From positions 1 through 5,218 of the forward strand of contig JALXDW010000304.1 of assembly GCA_027070385.1 (NCBI GenBank): a DNA stretch of 5,218 nt, read 5' to 3'. This document shows, piece after piece, positions 1-5,218 of the stretch. Origin of the DNA: Chromatiales bacterium. Its GTDB lineage: Bacteria > Pseudomonadota > Gammaproteobacteria > UBA6429 > Thiohalophilaceae. Within the stretch, counting starts at the first letter, position 1. Each line of letters starts with the position of its first letter. The position numbers and the translations under genes are program-made. The notes beneath the pieces were generated by a model, which did not search any database, had not been told where the DNA came from, and saw only the letters and a program-made list of their open reading frames with translations.

Positions 1-4
1 TCAT
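1..4 (-). CDS. Start codon of the next leu-operon gene (body outside window), possibly asd
   Basis: Only the first codon is visible: ATG read on the minus strand at positions 4-2. A purine-rich AGGGGA lies at 17-12 with a 7-base spacer, the right distance for a ribosome binding site. The start lies 37 bases beyond the leuB stop, in the same direction, with no hairpin between, so it is probably co-transcribed with leuCDB. In many gamma- and betaproteobacteria leuB is followed by asd (aspartate-semialdehyde dehydrogenase), which is the likeliest identity. That is synteny-based inference, because no protein sequence can be read here and another gene is possible. Confidence 0.5.
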
Positions 5-11
5 TTATTAT

Positions 12-17
12 TCCCCT
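12..17 (-). promoter_or_regulatory. Ribosome binding site of the gene starting at position 4
   Basis: The minus strand reads AGGGGA followed by a 7-base A/T spacer and ATG. It is the strongest reason to believe that a gene begins at the window edge rather than that the operon ends after leuB. Confidence 0.55.
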
Positions 18-41
18 AAATATCTATTCTTTAAATAATTG

Positions 42-1115
42 TTACAGAGCTGCGATAACAGCGTCACCCATTTCTGAAGTAGAGACCTTTTTCATACCAT
101 CGCTATAAATATCCTGAGTACGCAAACCATTATCCAGTACTTTATTCACGGCTGCTTCAATACGCGTAGCATTATCGGCATCGTTTAATGAATAACGTAA
201 CATCATGGCAACCGATAAAATCGTGGCAAGTGGGTTAGCCACATTTTGCCCGGCAATATCCGGTGCTGAACCATGAATAGGTTCATACATGCCTTTGCTG
301 TTAATATCGAGTGAAGCGGATGGCAACATACCAATAGAACCGGTTAACATAGCCGCACAATCTGACAAGATGTCACCAAACATATTGGTTGTGACCATCA
401 CATCAAATTGTTTGGGTTCACGTACCAGCTGCATGGCCGCGTTATCCACGTACATATGACTTAACTCAATATGACTAAAACCTTGCGCTTCTTTTGTTAC
501 CACTTCACGCCAAAGTTCAGTACATTCAAGTACATTGGCTTTATCAACCGAGCAAACACGGTTATCGCGTTTCGACGCAATATCAAAAGCCACTTTCGCA
601 ATGCGACTGATTTCCGATTCACGATAAACCAGGGTGTTATAACCTTCACGTTCACCATTATCAAGTGTACGTACGCCGCGAGGCTGGCCAAAATAAATAC
701 CACCGGTTAGCTCACGCACGATCATAATATCCAGCCCGGAAACCACTTCCGGCTTTAAAGTGGAGGCATCGGCAAGCTGTGGATATAAAATTGCAGGACG
801 TAAATTTGCAAACAATGCCAGCTCTGCACGTAAACCCAACAGGCCTTTTTCAGGTCGTACTGCAATATCCAGTGATTCCCATTTATAGCCACCAACTGCA
901 CCCAATAGAATGGCATCGGAGTCTTTTGCCAGTTGCAACGTTTCTTGTGGTAATGGTGAGCCGGTTTCATCATAAGCCGTGCCCCCCACTAAGCCCTGTT
1001 CAAGTTCAACATCCAGACCATAGGCTGTTTTTAATCGTTCAATCACTTTAACTGCTTCGGCTACAATTTCCTGGCCGATACCATCACCGGGAAGTACTGC
1101 TATTTTCTTTGTCAT
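42..1115 (-). CDS. leuB: 3-isopropylmalate dehydrogenase LeuB
   Basis: A 357-residue cytoplasmic enzyme that oxidatively decarboxylates (2R,3S)-3-isopropylmalate with NAD+ to 4-methyl-2-oxopentanoate, the third committed step of leucine synthesis. The full length matches the proteobacterial family (about 355-365 residues). Visible landmarks are the N-terminal LPGDGIG (8-14), the substrate arginines R96, R106 and R134, Y141 within the GGIYFG loop, catalytic K192 (DKANV), and metal-binding D224, D248 and D252 (NMFGDILSD at 244-252). The cofactor loop [12 protein letters not shown] spans 278-289, with D286-I287 at the site expected for NAD rather than NADP. Residue roles come from family knowledge aligned by eye. 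It is third in the leuCDB operon: the ATG is 3 bases after the leuD stop, and its AGGA (1126-1123, 7-base spacer) lies inside the leuD 3' end. No frameshift or missing key residue is seen. Confidence 0.97.
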   Translation of the reverse strand: MTKKIAVLPGDGIGQEIVAEAVKVIERLKTAYGLDVELEQGLVGGTAYDETGSPLPQETLQLAKDSDAILLGAVGGYKWESLDIAVRPEKGLLGLRAELALFANLRPAILYPQLADASTLKPEVVSGLDIMIVRELTGGIYFGQPRGVRTLDNGEREGYNTLVYRESEISRIAKVAFDIASKRDNRVCSVDKANVLECTELWREVVTKEAQGFSHIELSHMYVDNAAMQLVREPKQFDVMVTTNMFGDILSDCAAMLTGSIGMLPSASLDINSKGMYEPIHGSAPDIAGQNVANPLATILSVAMMLRYSLNDADNATRIEAAVNKVLDNGLRTQDIYSDGMKKVSTSEMGDAVIAAL

Positions 1116-1118
1116 AAT

Positions 1119-1763
1119 TTATTCCTGATTAAATAACCACGGCGCTTCCTGATGGCGTCGTTTTTCATAAGCTTTAATATCGTCAACATGTTCCAGTGTC
1201 ATGCCAATATCATCCAGACCATTGATTAAACAATGTTTGCGAAATGCATCCACTTCAAACCTAATCACATCTCCATTCGGTTTGCTAATTGTCTGGGAAG
1301 GCAAATCCACTTTTAATTGATAACCTTCTGTTTTTTCAATTTCAGTAAAAAGAGTATCCACTTCTTCAGCCGATAAAATAATCGGCAAAATGCCATTTTT
1401 AAAACAGTTGTTAAAAAATATGTCGGCAAAACTGGGCGCAATAATAACTTTAAAACCATAATCCAGTAATGCCCAGGGTGCATGTTCCCGACTGGAACCA
1501 CAACCAAAATTCTCACGTGCGACCAGTATATTGGCACCTTGATAACGTGGTTGATTCAATACAAAGTCAGGATTGACTGGTCGGGTACTGTTATCCATAC
1601 CGGGTTCACCATGATCAAGATAACGCCATTCATCAAACAAGTTGGGACCAAAACCACTGCGTTTGATTGATTTCAGAAATTGTTTTGGAATAATGGCATC
1701 GGTATCAACATTTGGACGATCCATCGGAGCAACAATGCCTTCCACTGTATTTAATTTTTCCAT
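1119..1763 (-). CDS. leuD: 3-isopropylmalate dehydratase small subunit LeuD
   Basis: A 214-residue small subunit of isopropylmalate isomerase. With LeuC it converts 2-isopropylmalate to 3-isopropylmalate through 2-isopropylmaleate in the cytoplasm. It corresponds to the swivelling C-terminal domain of aconitase. Motifs visible are [14 protein letters not shown] (18-31), the substrate-contacting [11 protein letters not shown] loop (87-97), and [19 protein letters not shown] (109-127). Length is normal, slightly longer than the 201-residue E. coli protein because of a C-terminal tail rich in R, H and P. The ATG lies 4 bases after the leuC stop, and its AGGA (1775-1772, 8-base spacer) is inside the end of leuC. 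This suggests translational coupling, which should help keep the two subunits balanced. Confidence 0.97.
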   Translation of the reverse strand: MEKLNTVEGIVAPMDRPNVDTDAIIPKQFLKSIKRSGFGPNLFDEWRYLDHGEPGMDNSTRPVNPDFVLNQPRYQGANILVARENFGCGSSREHAPWALLDYGFKVIIAPSFADIFFNNCFKNGILPIILSAEEVDTLFTEIEKTEGYQLKVDLPSQTISKPNGDVIRFEVDAFRKHCLINGLDDIGMTLEHVDDIKAYEKRRHQEAPWLFNQE

Positions 1764-1767
1764 TATT

Positions 1768-3186
1768 TTAATCCTGTACTGTGTTCGTCATTTTACGCAC
1801 ATCCACAAAATGCCCTTCGATGGCTGCTGCCGCTGCCATTGCAGGACTGACCAGGTGCGTTCGTCCACCCTGCCCTTGTCGGCCTTCAAAATTTCGGTTG
1901 GACGTTGATGCGCAACGTTCACCCGCTTCCAGCTTATCCGCATTCATCGCCAGACACATCGAACAACCCGGCTCACGCCACTCAAAACCGGCATCAATAA
2001 AAATCTTATCCAGTTCTTCCATTTCTGCCTGTTGCTTGACTAACCCCGAACCCGGCACCACCATGGCAAGTTTAATATTATCTGCAACCTTGCGACCTTT
2101 AGCGACCTGAGCCGCAGCGCGTAAGTCTTCGATACGCGAATTGGTACATGAACCGATAAAGACTTTATCCAGTTCGATAGCCGTTATTGGTGTATTTTCT
2201 TTCAACCCCATGTATTCCAGCGCAGCTGTCACACCGTCCTGCTTCACTTCATCGGCAAAACTGTTTGCAGCCGGCACAACACCTTCAATACCGGTCACCA
2301 TTTCAGGTGAGGTACCCCATGTGACCATGGGTTGCATTTTTTCAACATCTAACTCAATGACTTTATCAAAGTTGGCATCGCTGTCTGAAACCAGATTCTT
2401 CCAGTCGGCAACGGCCTTATCCCATAATTCGCCCGAAGGGGCATAAGGTCGACCTTTCACATAGTCGATTGTTTTATCATCCACAGCGACCATCCCTGCA
2501 CGTGCACCAGCTTCAATCGCCATATTGCATAATGTCATACGACCTTCGATGGATAAGTCACGAATGGCTTTGCCTGCAAATTCGATGGCATAACCGGTAC
2601 CACCGGCAGTACCGATCTTTTCAATAATCGCCAGAATAATATCTTTGCCAGTGACAGCCTCCGGTGTTTCACCCTCAACCTTAATCAACATCGATTTTGA
2701 TTTTTTCTGCACCAGACACTGTGTTGCCAACACATGTTCTACTTCCGAGGTGCCAATACCAAAGGCCAATGCACCTAATGCACCATGTGTTGAAGTGTGT
2801 GAATCGCCACACACCAGTGTCATGCCGGGCAAGGTTGCTCCCTGTTCAGGACTGATCACATGCACGATACCCTGACGAATATCATCCATGGTAAATTCAG
2901 TAATCTTGAAATCCTGACAATTTTTTTCCAGTGTTTCAACCTGCAAACGTGCAACTGGATCGCTGATCCCCTGATCACGATCCGTGGTTGGCACATTATG
3001 ATCCGGTGTCGCCAGATTGGCATCAACCCGCCAAGGCTTACGCCCGGCTAAGCGCAAACCTTCAAAAGCTTGTGGCGATGTGACTTCATGCACCAGATGA
3101 CGATCGATATATAATAAGCAGGTGCCATCGCCATTGTCGCGAACAACATGGGATTCCCACAATTTATCGTATAAAGTCTTTGTCAC
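1768..3186 (-). CDS. leuC: 3-isopropylmalate dehydratase large subunit LeuC
   Basis: A 472-residue catalytic subunit of isopropylmalate isomerase, an aconitase-superfamily [4Fe-4S] enzyme. Cluster ligands are recognisable as C347 (GSCTNSR), C408 and C411 (PGCSMC). Other family blocks are [18 protein letters not shown] (24-41), PDHNVPT (61-67), [19 protein letters not shown] (125-143) and the C-terminal [13 protein letters not shown] (426-438). The start is GTG (3186-3184), not ATG. It is supported by the N-terminus TKTLYDKL, which aligns with E. coli LeuC, by GAGGA at 3198-3194 with a 7-base spacer, and by the absence of any in-frame ATG until residue 100. It is the first gene of the leu operon. 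A strong sigma70-type promoter and a LysR box lie upstream, and the regulator gene diverges from it. The cluster makes this enzyme oxygen-sensitive in the known family members. Confidence 0.97.
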   Translation of the reverse strand: MTKTLYDKLWESHVVRDNGDGTCLLYIDRHLVHEVTSPQAFEGLRLAGRKPWRVDANLATPDHNVPTTDRDQGISDPVARLQVETLEKNCQDFKITEFTMDDIRQGIVHVISPEQGATLPGMTLVCGDSHTSTHGALGALAFGIGTSEVEHVLATQCLVQKKSKSMLIKVEGETPEAVTGKDIILAIIEKIGTAGGTGYAIEFAGKAIRDLSIEGRMTLCNMAIEAGARAGMVAVDDKTIDYVKGRPYAPSGELWDKAVADWKNLVSDSDANFDKVIELDVEKMQPMVTWGTSPEMVTGIEGVVPAANSFADEVKQDGVTAALEYMGLKENTPITAIELDKVFIGSCTNSRIEDLRAAAQVAKGRKVADNIKLAMVVPGSGLVKQQAEMEELDKIFIDAGFEWREPGCSMCLAMNADKLEAGERCASTSNRNFEGRQGQGGRTHLVSPAMAAAAAIEGHFVDVRKMTNTVQD

Positions 3187-3193
3187 TATTTTG

Positions 3194-3198
3194 TCCTC
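3194..3198 (-). promoter_or_regulatory. Ribosome binding site that fixes the GTG start of leuC
   Basis: GAGGA on the minus strand, followed by 7 bases and GTG. This spacing supports the non-ATG start of leuC, which otherwise has no suitable initiator near its conserved N-terminus. Confidence 0.75.
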
Positions 3199-3227
3199 AA
3201 GCTTTGATTATCTAATTGACTGGACAA

Positions 3228-3256
3228 ATTATAATGCTCATCCTATTATTACTCAA
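3228..3256 (-). promoter_or_regulatory. Predicted sigma70 promoter of the leuCDB operon
   Basis: The minus strand reads TTGAGT (3256-3251), a 17-base spacer, then a perfect TATAAT (3233-3228). The transcription start would fall near 3221, about 34 bases before the leuC GTG. This short leader leaves no room for a leucine-rich leader peptide plus attenuator hairpins, so control is more likely at initiation. The -35 is one base from consensus at its fifth position and one at its sixth (TTGACA). The call is by eye, with no start-site data. Confidence 0.65.
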
Positions 3257-3270
3257 ATTCATTATTTTCA

Positions 3271-3298
3271 TTGCATTTATAACTTTTAGTTATACTAT
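3271..3298 (+). promoter_or_regulatory. Candidate promoter of the LysR-type regulator gene
   Basis: TTGCAT (3271-3276), a 16-base spacer, then TACTAT (3293-3298). This would start transcription near 3305, giving a leader of about 16 bases that contains the AGGAG ribosome binding site. Overlapping TATACT (3291-3296) is a better -10 hexamer but lies only 14 bases from the -35. The match is moderate and the region is AT-rich, so chance matches are easy. Confidence 0.4.
3278..3294. promoter_or_regulatory. Putative LysR-type regulator binding site (T-N11-A dyad)
   Basis: A perfect inverted repeat: TATAACT, 3-base spacer TTT, AGTTATA. Within it T3280 and A3292 form the T-N11-A pattern typical of LysR-type recognition boxes. 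Its centre at 3286 is about 65 bases upstream of the predicted leuC start site (about 3221), the canonical position for a recognition site of this regulator class. It also overlaps the spacer and first bases of the -10 element of the regulator's own predicted promoter, consistent with autorepression. That the neighbouring LysR protein binds it is inference. Confidence 0.6.
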
Positions 3299-3309
3299 AT
3301 ATTTCGTTC

Positions 3310-3314
3310 AGGAG
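3310..3314 (+). promoter_or_regulatory. Ribosome binding site that fixes the LysR start at 3321
   Basis: AGGAG with a 6-base spacer to the ATG at 3321. It decides between this ATG and an in-frame TTG at 3216, which has no comparable Shine-Dalgarno sequence and would add a hydrophobic stretch never seen before the helix-turn-helix in this family. Confidence 0.8.
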
Positions 3315-3320
3315 CAGGAT

Positions 3321-4196
3321 ATGGACATTGCAAATTTAAAAGCGTTTGTCTGCATTGCAGAAACAGGTTCATTTTCTCTCGCCTCTGCCGAACTTTTTAT
3401 AACTCAGCCGGCTATCAGCAAACGTATTTCAGCTCTCGAAGAAGAACTTGGTACACCTTTGTTTGATCGTATCGGCAGAAAAGTACGCTTGACAGAAGCC
3501 GGTAAAACCCTGCAAGAACATGCCCAGCGTATTCTAAAAGAAATAGACAATGCCAAACAGGGCATTGCCAATTTATCCACTAAAGTACAAGGTGAACTTA
3601 AAATTGCAACCAGCCACCATATCGGCTTGCACCGATTGCCTGCGATTTTAACACACTATGTTGCCAACTATCCCGATGTCGATCTGGCGATTGATTTTAT
3701 GGATTCAGAAGATGCCTGTAAACTCATTGAACAAGGGGAAATCGAACTGGCCATTGTCACCTTGCCCTTGACAAAAATAGCCAATTTGAATCAGCAGTTA
3801 ATCTGGGATGATCCCTTGTCCTTCGTTGTGAATAAAAAACATGAATTAAACGGCCAAAAAGTCAGCCTGAAAACACTAACGAAATACCCTGCCGTGCTTC
3901 CTTCACATGGTACTTTTACACGCGAAGTCATTCAAAAACTGTTTGCACAAAAAAATCTGGAATTAAAAATAAAGATGTCGACCAATTACCTGGAGACTAT
4001 CAAAATGCTGATTCAGGTGGGTTTAGGCTGGGGCGTATTGCCCCATTCAATGGTCGATACACAATTACAGGTATTAAAAGCACCGTCAATGACGTTAACC
4101 CGAAAGCTGGGAATTGTCTGGCATAACAAACACAGTTTATCCAATCCGGCTAAAGCTTTAATGGATTACTTGCTAACACAAGCACAACAAAGATAG
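3321..4196 (+). CDS. LysR-family transcriptional regulator, probable regulator of leuCDB
   Basis: A 291-residue LysR-type protein of normal family length. The N-terminal winged helix-turn-helix covers about residues 1-60: NLKAFVCIAETGSFSLAS (5-22), the recognition helix around TQPAISKRISALE (28-40), then LGTPLFDR (43-50) and the wing ending LTEAGKTL. A linker helix (about 61-88) leads to a periplasmic-binding-like effector domain that opens with GELKIATSHH and ends near the C-terminus. The start at 3321 is chosen because the MDIANLKAF beginning is standard and AGGAG sits 6 bases before it. The reading frame stays open upstream to a TTG at 3216, but that would translate promoter DNA. It diverges from leuC with a 134-base gap containing a T-N11-A dyad, so leu activation and autoregulation are likely. 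An analogous divergent LysR-leuC pair is, from memory, present in Pseudomonas. The effector is unknown; 2-isopropylmalate is a reasonable guess. Confidence 0.92.
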   Translation: MDIANLKAFVCIAETGSFSLASAELFITQPAISKRISALEEELGTPLFDRIGRKVRLTEAGKTLQEHAQRILKEIDNAKQGIANLSTKVQGELKIATSHHIGLHRLPAILTHYVANYPDVDLAIDFMDSEDACKLIEQGEIELAIVTLPLTKIANLNQQLIWDDPLSFVVNKKHELNGQKVSLKTLTKYPAVLPSHGTFTREVIQKLFAQKNLELKIKMSTNYLETIKMLIQVGLGWGVLPHSMVDTQLQVLKAPSMTLTRKLGIVWHNKHSLSNPAKALMDYLLTQAQQR

Positions 4197-4203
4197 AAAC
4201 ACG
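4197..4203. other. Seven-base convergent junction without a clear terminator
   Basis: The regulator gene (stop TAG, 4194-4196) and the FemAB-like gene (stop TAA read from 4206) meet tail to tail with only 7 bases between. I see no stable hairpin followed by a T run for either direction. A 4-base stem (CTTG/CAAG, 4169-4182) and the T6 run at 4214-4219 are not combined into a convincing terminator. Transcripts may therefore overlap into the opposite gene. Confidence 0.5.
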
Positions 4204-5218
4204 TTACGGCAAGTTTTTTACAATCGGGGGGCCAATGATTCGGGTTAACCAGACGGGTAACTTCTGCCAGAGACTGATCACCCGTTTATATTTTGGATTA
4301 TCCGGATTTAACTTTGGCACATCCTCCCCGTCAGCTAACCAGTAATGCCAATAGCATTGCCGTGGTTTGGCGCCCCACTGTTTTTTGAACCGATAAGTAC
4401 CGGCATTGATAGTCGAGCGACCAAAATCAAACTGCGAATACCCCTGTTCAATGGAATATTGCAACACTTCCCAGTACAACAACATATTGACACTGATACG
4501 ATTGAATTCACGTAAGGAAGATGCCCACGGAATTTCCATGCGGCTCTTGTAACCCAATAAGAACCCTGCAGCAGCGGGTTTATCATTATGATACACACAA
4601 ACAATATGTGCATTATCAGGGAAAGTTTCTAAAATAGATTTAAAAAAGGATTTTGAGTATACCGGTGTCCCCAGGTCACGCATGTTTTGTGAAAAAACCC
4701 GGTAATAGTCATCCAGCAAATCCATACCACCGTGCTTTACTTTCACGGGTTCTCTTTGTGGACGTTTGATCTGGGCACGTACTTTAGTACCAATATCTTT
4801 CCACAGCGTTTCTACTTCAGCCGGCAAATCAAGTAACATAACTACTTTATCTTCACGTAAACCCCAGTTACCTTCATAGGTTTGCATATCCCGAAACTCG
4901 ACATGAGTGGCATTATTTTTTTCTGCCAACGTGCCCACCCGATTCATTAAATCAATCGCTAGCTGGGAATTCTCTGCAACAGCACCACCATAATTAAAGT
5001 AAGGCACCGAAACCATGTAATTACCAAACAAACAACTCTTTAACTGTACGGCAGGAAGCACCCCGTTAATATTGTTTGAACTGTCTGTACTATAAAGATA
5101 AAAACTGGCATGACCAAACTGCTGAGATATAATTTTTTGCCATGCAGTTAAATGATAAAGACTGCCTTCAGGATGTGATTCAATATAATGATCCCACTGT
5201 TTTATTTTTTCAACATCA
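4204..5218 (-). CDS. FemAB-like GNAT-fold protein, PEP-CTERM/exosortase-associated type (N-terminus outside window)
   Basis: 337 residues are visible. The frame is open to the window edge, so the 5' end is missing, probably only a few residues, since relatives run about 340-350. The first visible part (D, V, E... W8, HPEGSLYH at 15-22, W26) matches the family's N-terminal block and precedes the GTG at 5061, so that codon is internal V53, not the start. Next come LPAVQLKSCLFG (54-65), a YGG turn, VRAQIKR (146-152), and the C-terminal acyltransferase-like domain with FDFGRST (263-269), GTYRFKKQWG (273-282) and an ending with W, LP and IGPP. No signal peptide or membrane segment is seen. FemAB proteins transfer aminoacyl groups to peptidoglycan precursors. 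This subgroup is associated with exosortase/PEP-CTERM exopolysaccharide loci and its substrate is not established. It is convergent with the LysR gene and probably belongs to a separate transcription unit entering from beyond 5218. The subgroup assignment is from remembered motifs. Confidence 0.82.
   Translation of the reverse strand, partial: DVEKIKQWDHYIESHPEGSLYHLTAWQKIISQQFGHASFYLYSTDSSNNINGVLPAVQLKSCLFGNYMVSVPYFNYGGAVAENSQLAIDLMNRVGTLAEKNNATHVEFRDMQTYEGNWGLREDKVVMLLDLPAEVETLWKDIGTKVRAQIKRPQREPVKVKHGGMDLLDDYYRVFSQNMRDLGTPVYSKSFFKSILETFPDNAHIVCVYHNDKPAAAGFLLGYKSRMEIPWASSLREFNRISVNMLLYWEVLQYSIEQGYSQFDFGRSTINAGTYRFKKQWGAKPRQCYWHYWLADGEDVPKLNPDNPKYKRVISLWQKLPVWLTRIIGPPIVKNLP

Noticed and set aside
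471..1051. Plus-strand open frames opposite leuB.
   Set aside because: They are antisense shadows of a well-conserved gene, have unremarkable low-complexity translations and lack ribosome binding sites.
1781..3051. Plus-strand open frames of 60-110 codons opposite leuC.
   Set aside because: The translations are rich in Ser, Pro, Cys and Thr, as expected for the reverse of LeuC codons. No family is recognisable.
3216..3235. TTGACT followed by TATAAT on the plus strand, which could look like a promoter for the regulator.
   Set aside because: The spacer is only 8 bases, too short for sigma70. ATTATAAT is palindromic, and its minus-strand reading has a correct 17-base spacing to TTGAGT.
3258..3277. 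Repeated CATT/TTCATT units in the intergenic region (TTCATT at 3258 and 3267, CATT at 3274).
   Set aside because: Short, AT-rich and imperfect, so expected by chance. They could be a weak accessory regulator site, but nothing beyond repetition supports this.
3216..3320. A TTG-initiated extension of the LysR frame adding 35 residues, mostly hydrophobic, resembling a membrane segment.
   Set aside because: It reads through the AT-rich leu promoter and operator, has no Shine-Dalgarno sequence, and LysR proteins begin directly with the helix-turn-helix. The ATG at 3321 with AGGAG fits. The hydrophobicity is a by-product of T-rich codons.
4151..4160. Perfect 10-base palindrome TAAAGCTTTA.
   Set aside because: It lies inside the coding sequence of the regulator, encodes ordinary residues and has no loop or T run, so it is not a terminator or a plausible operator.

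Overview
The window reads as a core-genome segment of a moderately AT-rich proteobacterium, most likely a gammaproteobacterium. The evidence is the compact leuC-leuD-leuB order with a divergent LysR-type regulator (as I recall from pseudomonads and related groups), close LeuC similarity to the enterobacterial enzyme, and a FemAB-like protein of the type linked to exosortase/PEP-CTERM exopolysaccharide loci. I cannot name a genus. No tRNA, rRNA, CRISPR array, insertion sequence or phage gene was seen.

Layout. On the minus strand, reading from 3186 down to 42, lie leuC (GTG start), leuD and leuB, separated by only 4 and 3 bases. Each downstream ribosome binding site is embedded in the end of the preceding gene. 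At the left edge a good Shine-Dalgarno sequence and an ATG (positions 4-2) mark the start of a fourth operon gene whose body lies outside; asd is the expected one by synteny. On the plus strand a LysR-family regulator (3321-4196) diverges from leuC across a 134-base, very AT-rich intergenic region. Tail to tail with the regulator, 7 bases away, is a minus-strand FemAB/GNAT-fold acyltransferase-like gene (4204 to beyond 5218), open at its N-terminal end.

How it works together. LeuC and LeuD form the isopropylmalate isomerase and LeuB is the 3-isopropylmalate dehydrogenase, so the operon encodes the second and third committed steps of leucine synthesis. leuA is not in the window. The intergenic region has a near-consensus sigma70 promoter for leuC (TTGAGT, 17 bases, TATAAT) and a perfect 7+3+7 dyad (3278-3294) containing a T-N11-A LysR box. 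The dyad is centred about 65 bases upstream of the predicted leuC transcription start and overlaps the best candidate promoter of the regulator. This is the textbook geometry for a LysR activator that also represses itself. The predicted leu leader is only about 35 bases, too short for a leucine-peptide attenuator.

The region is mostly ordinary housekeeping sequence. The points most worth following are the regulator-dyad architecture and the exosortase-associated FemAB gene, whose neighbours beyond 5218 may be an exopolysaccharide/protein-sorting locus. I see no undescribed system inside the window.
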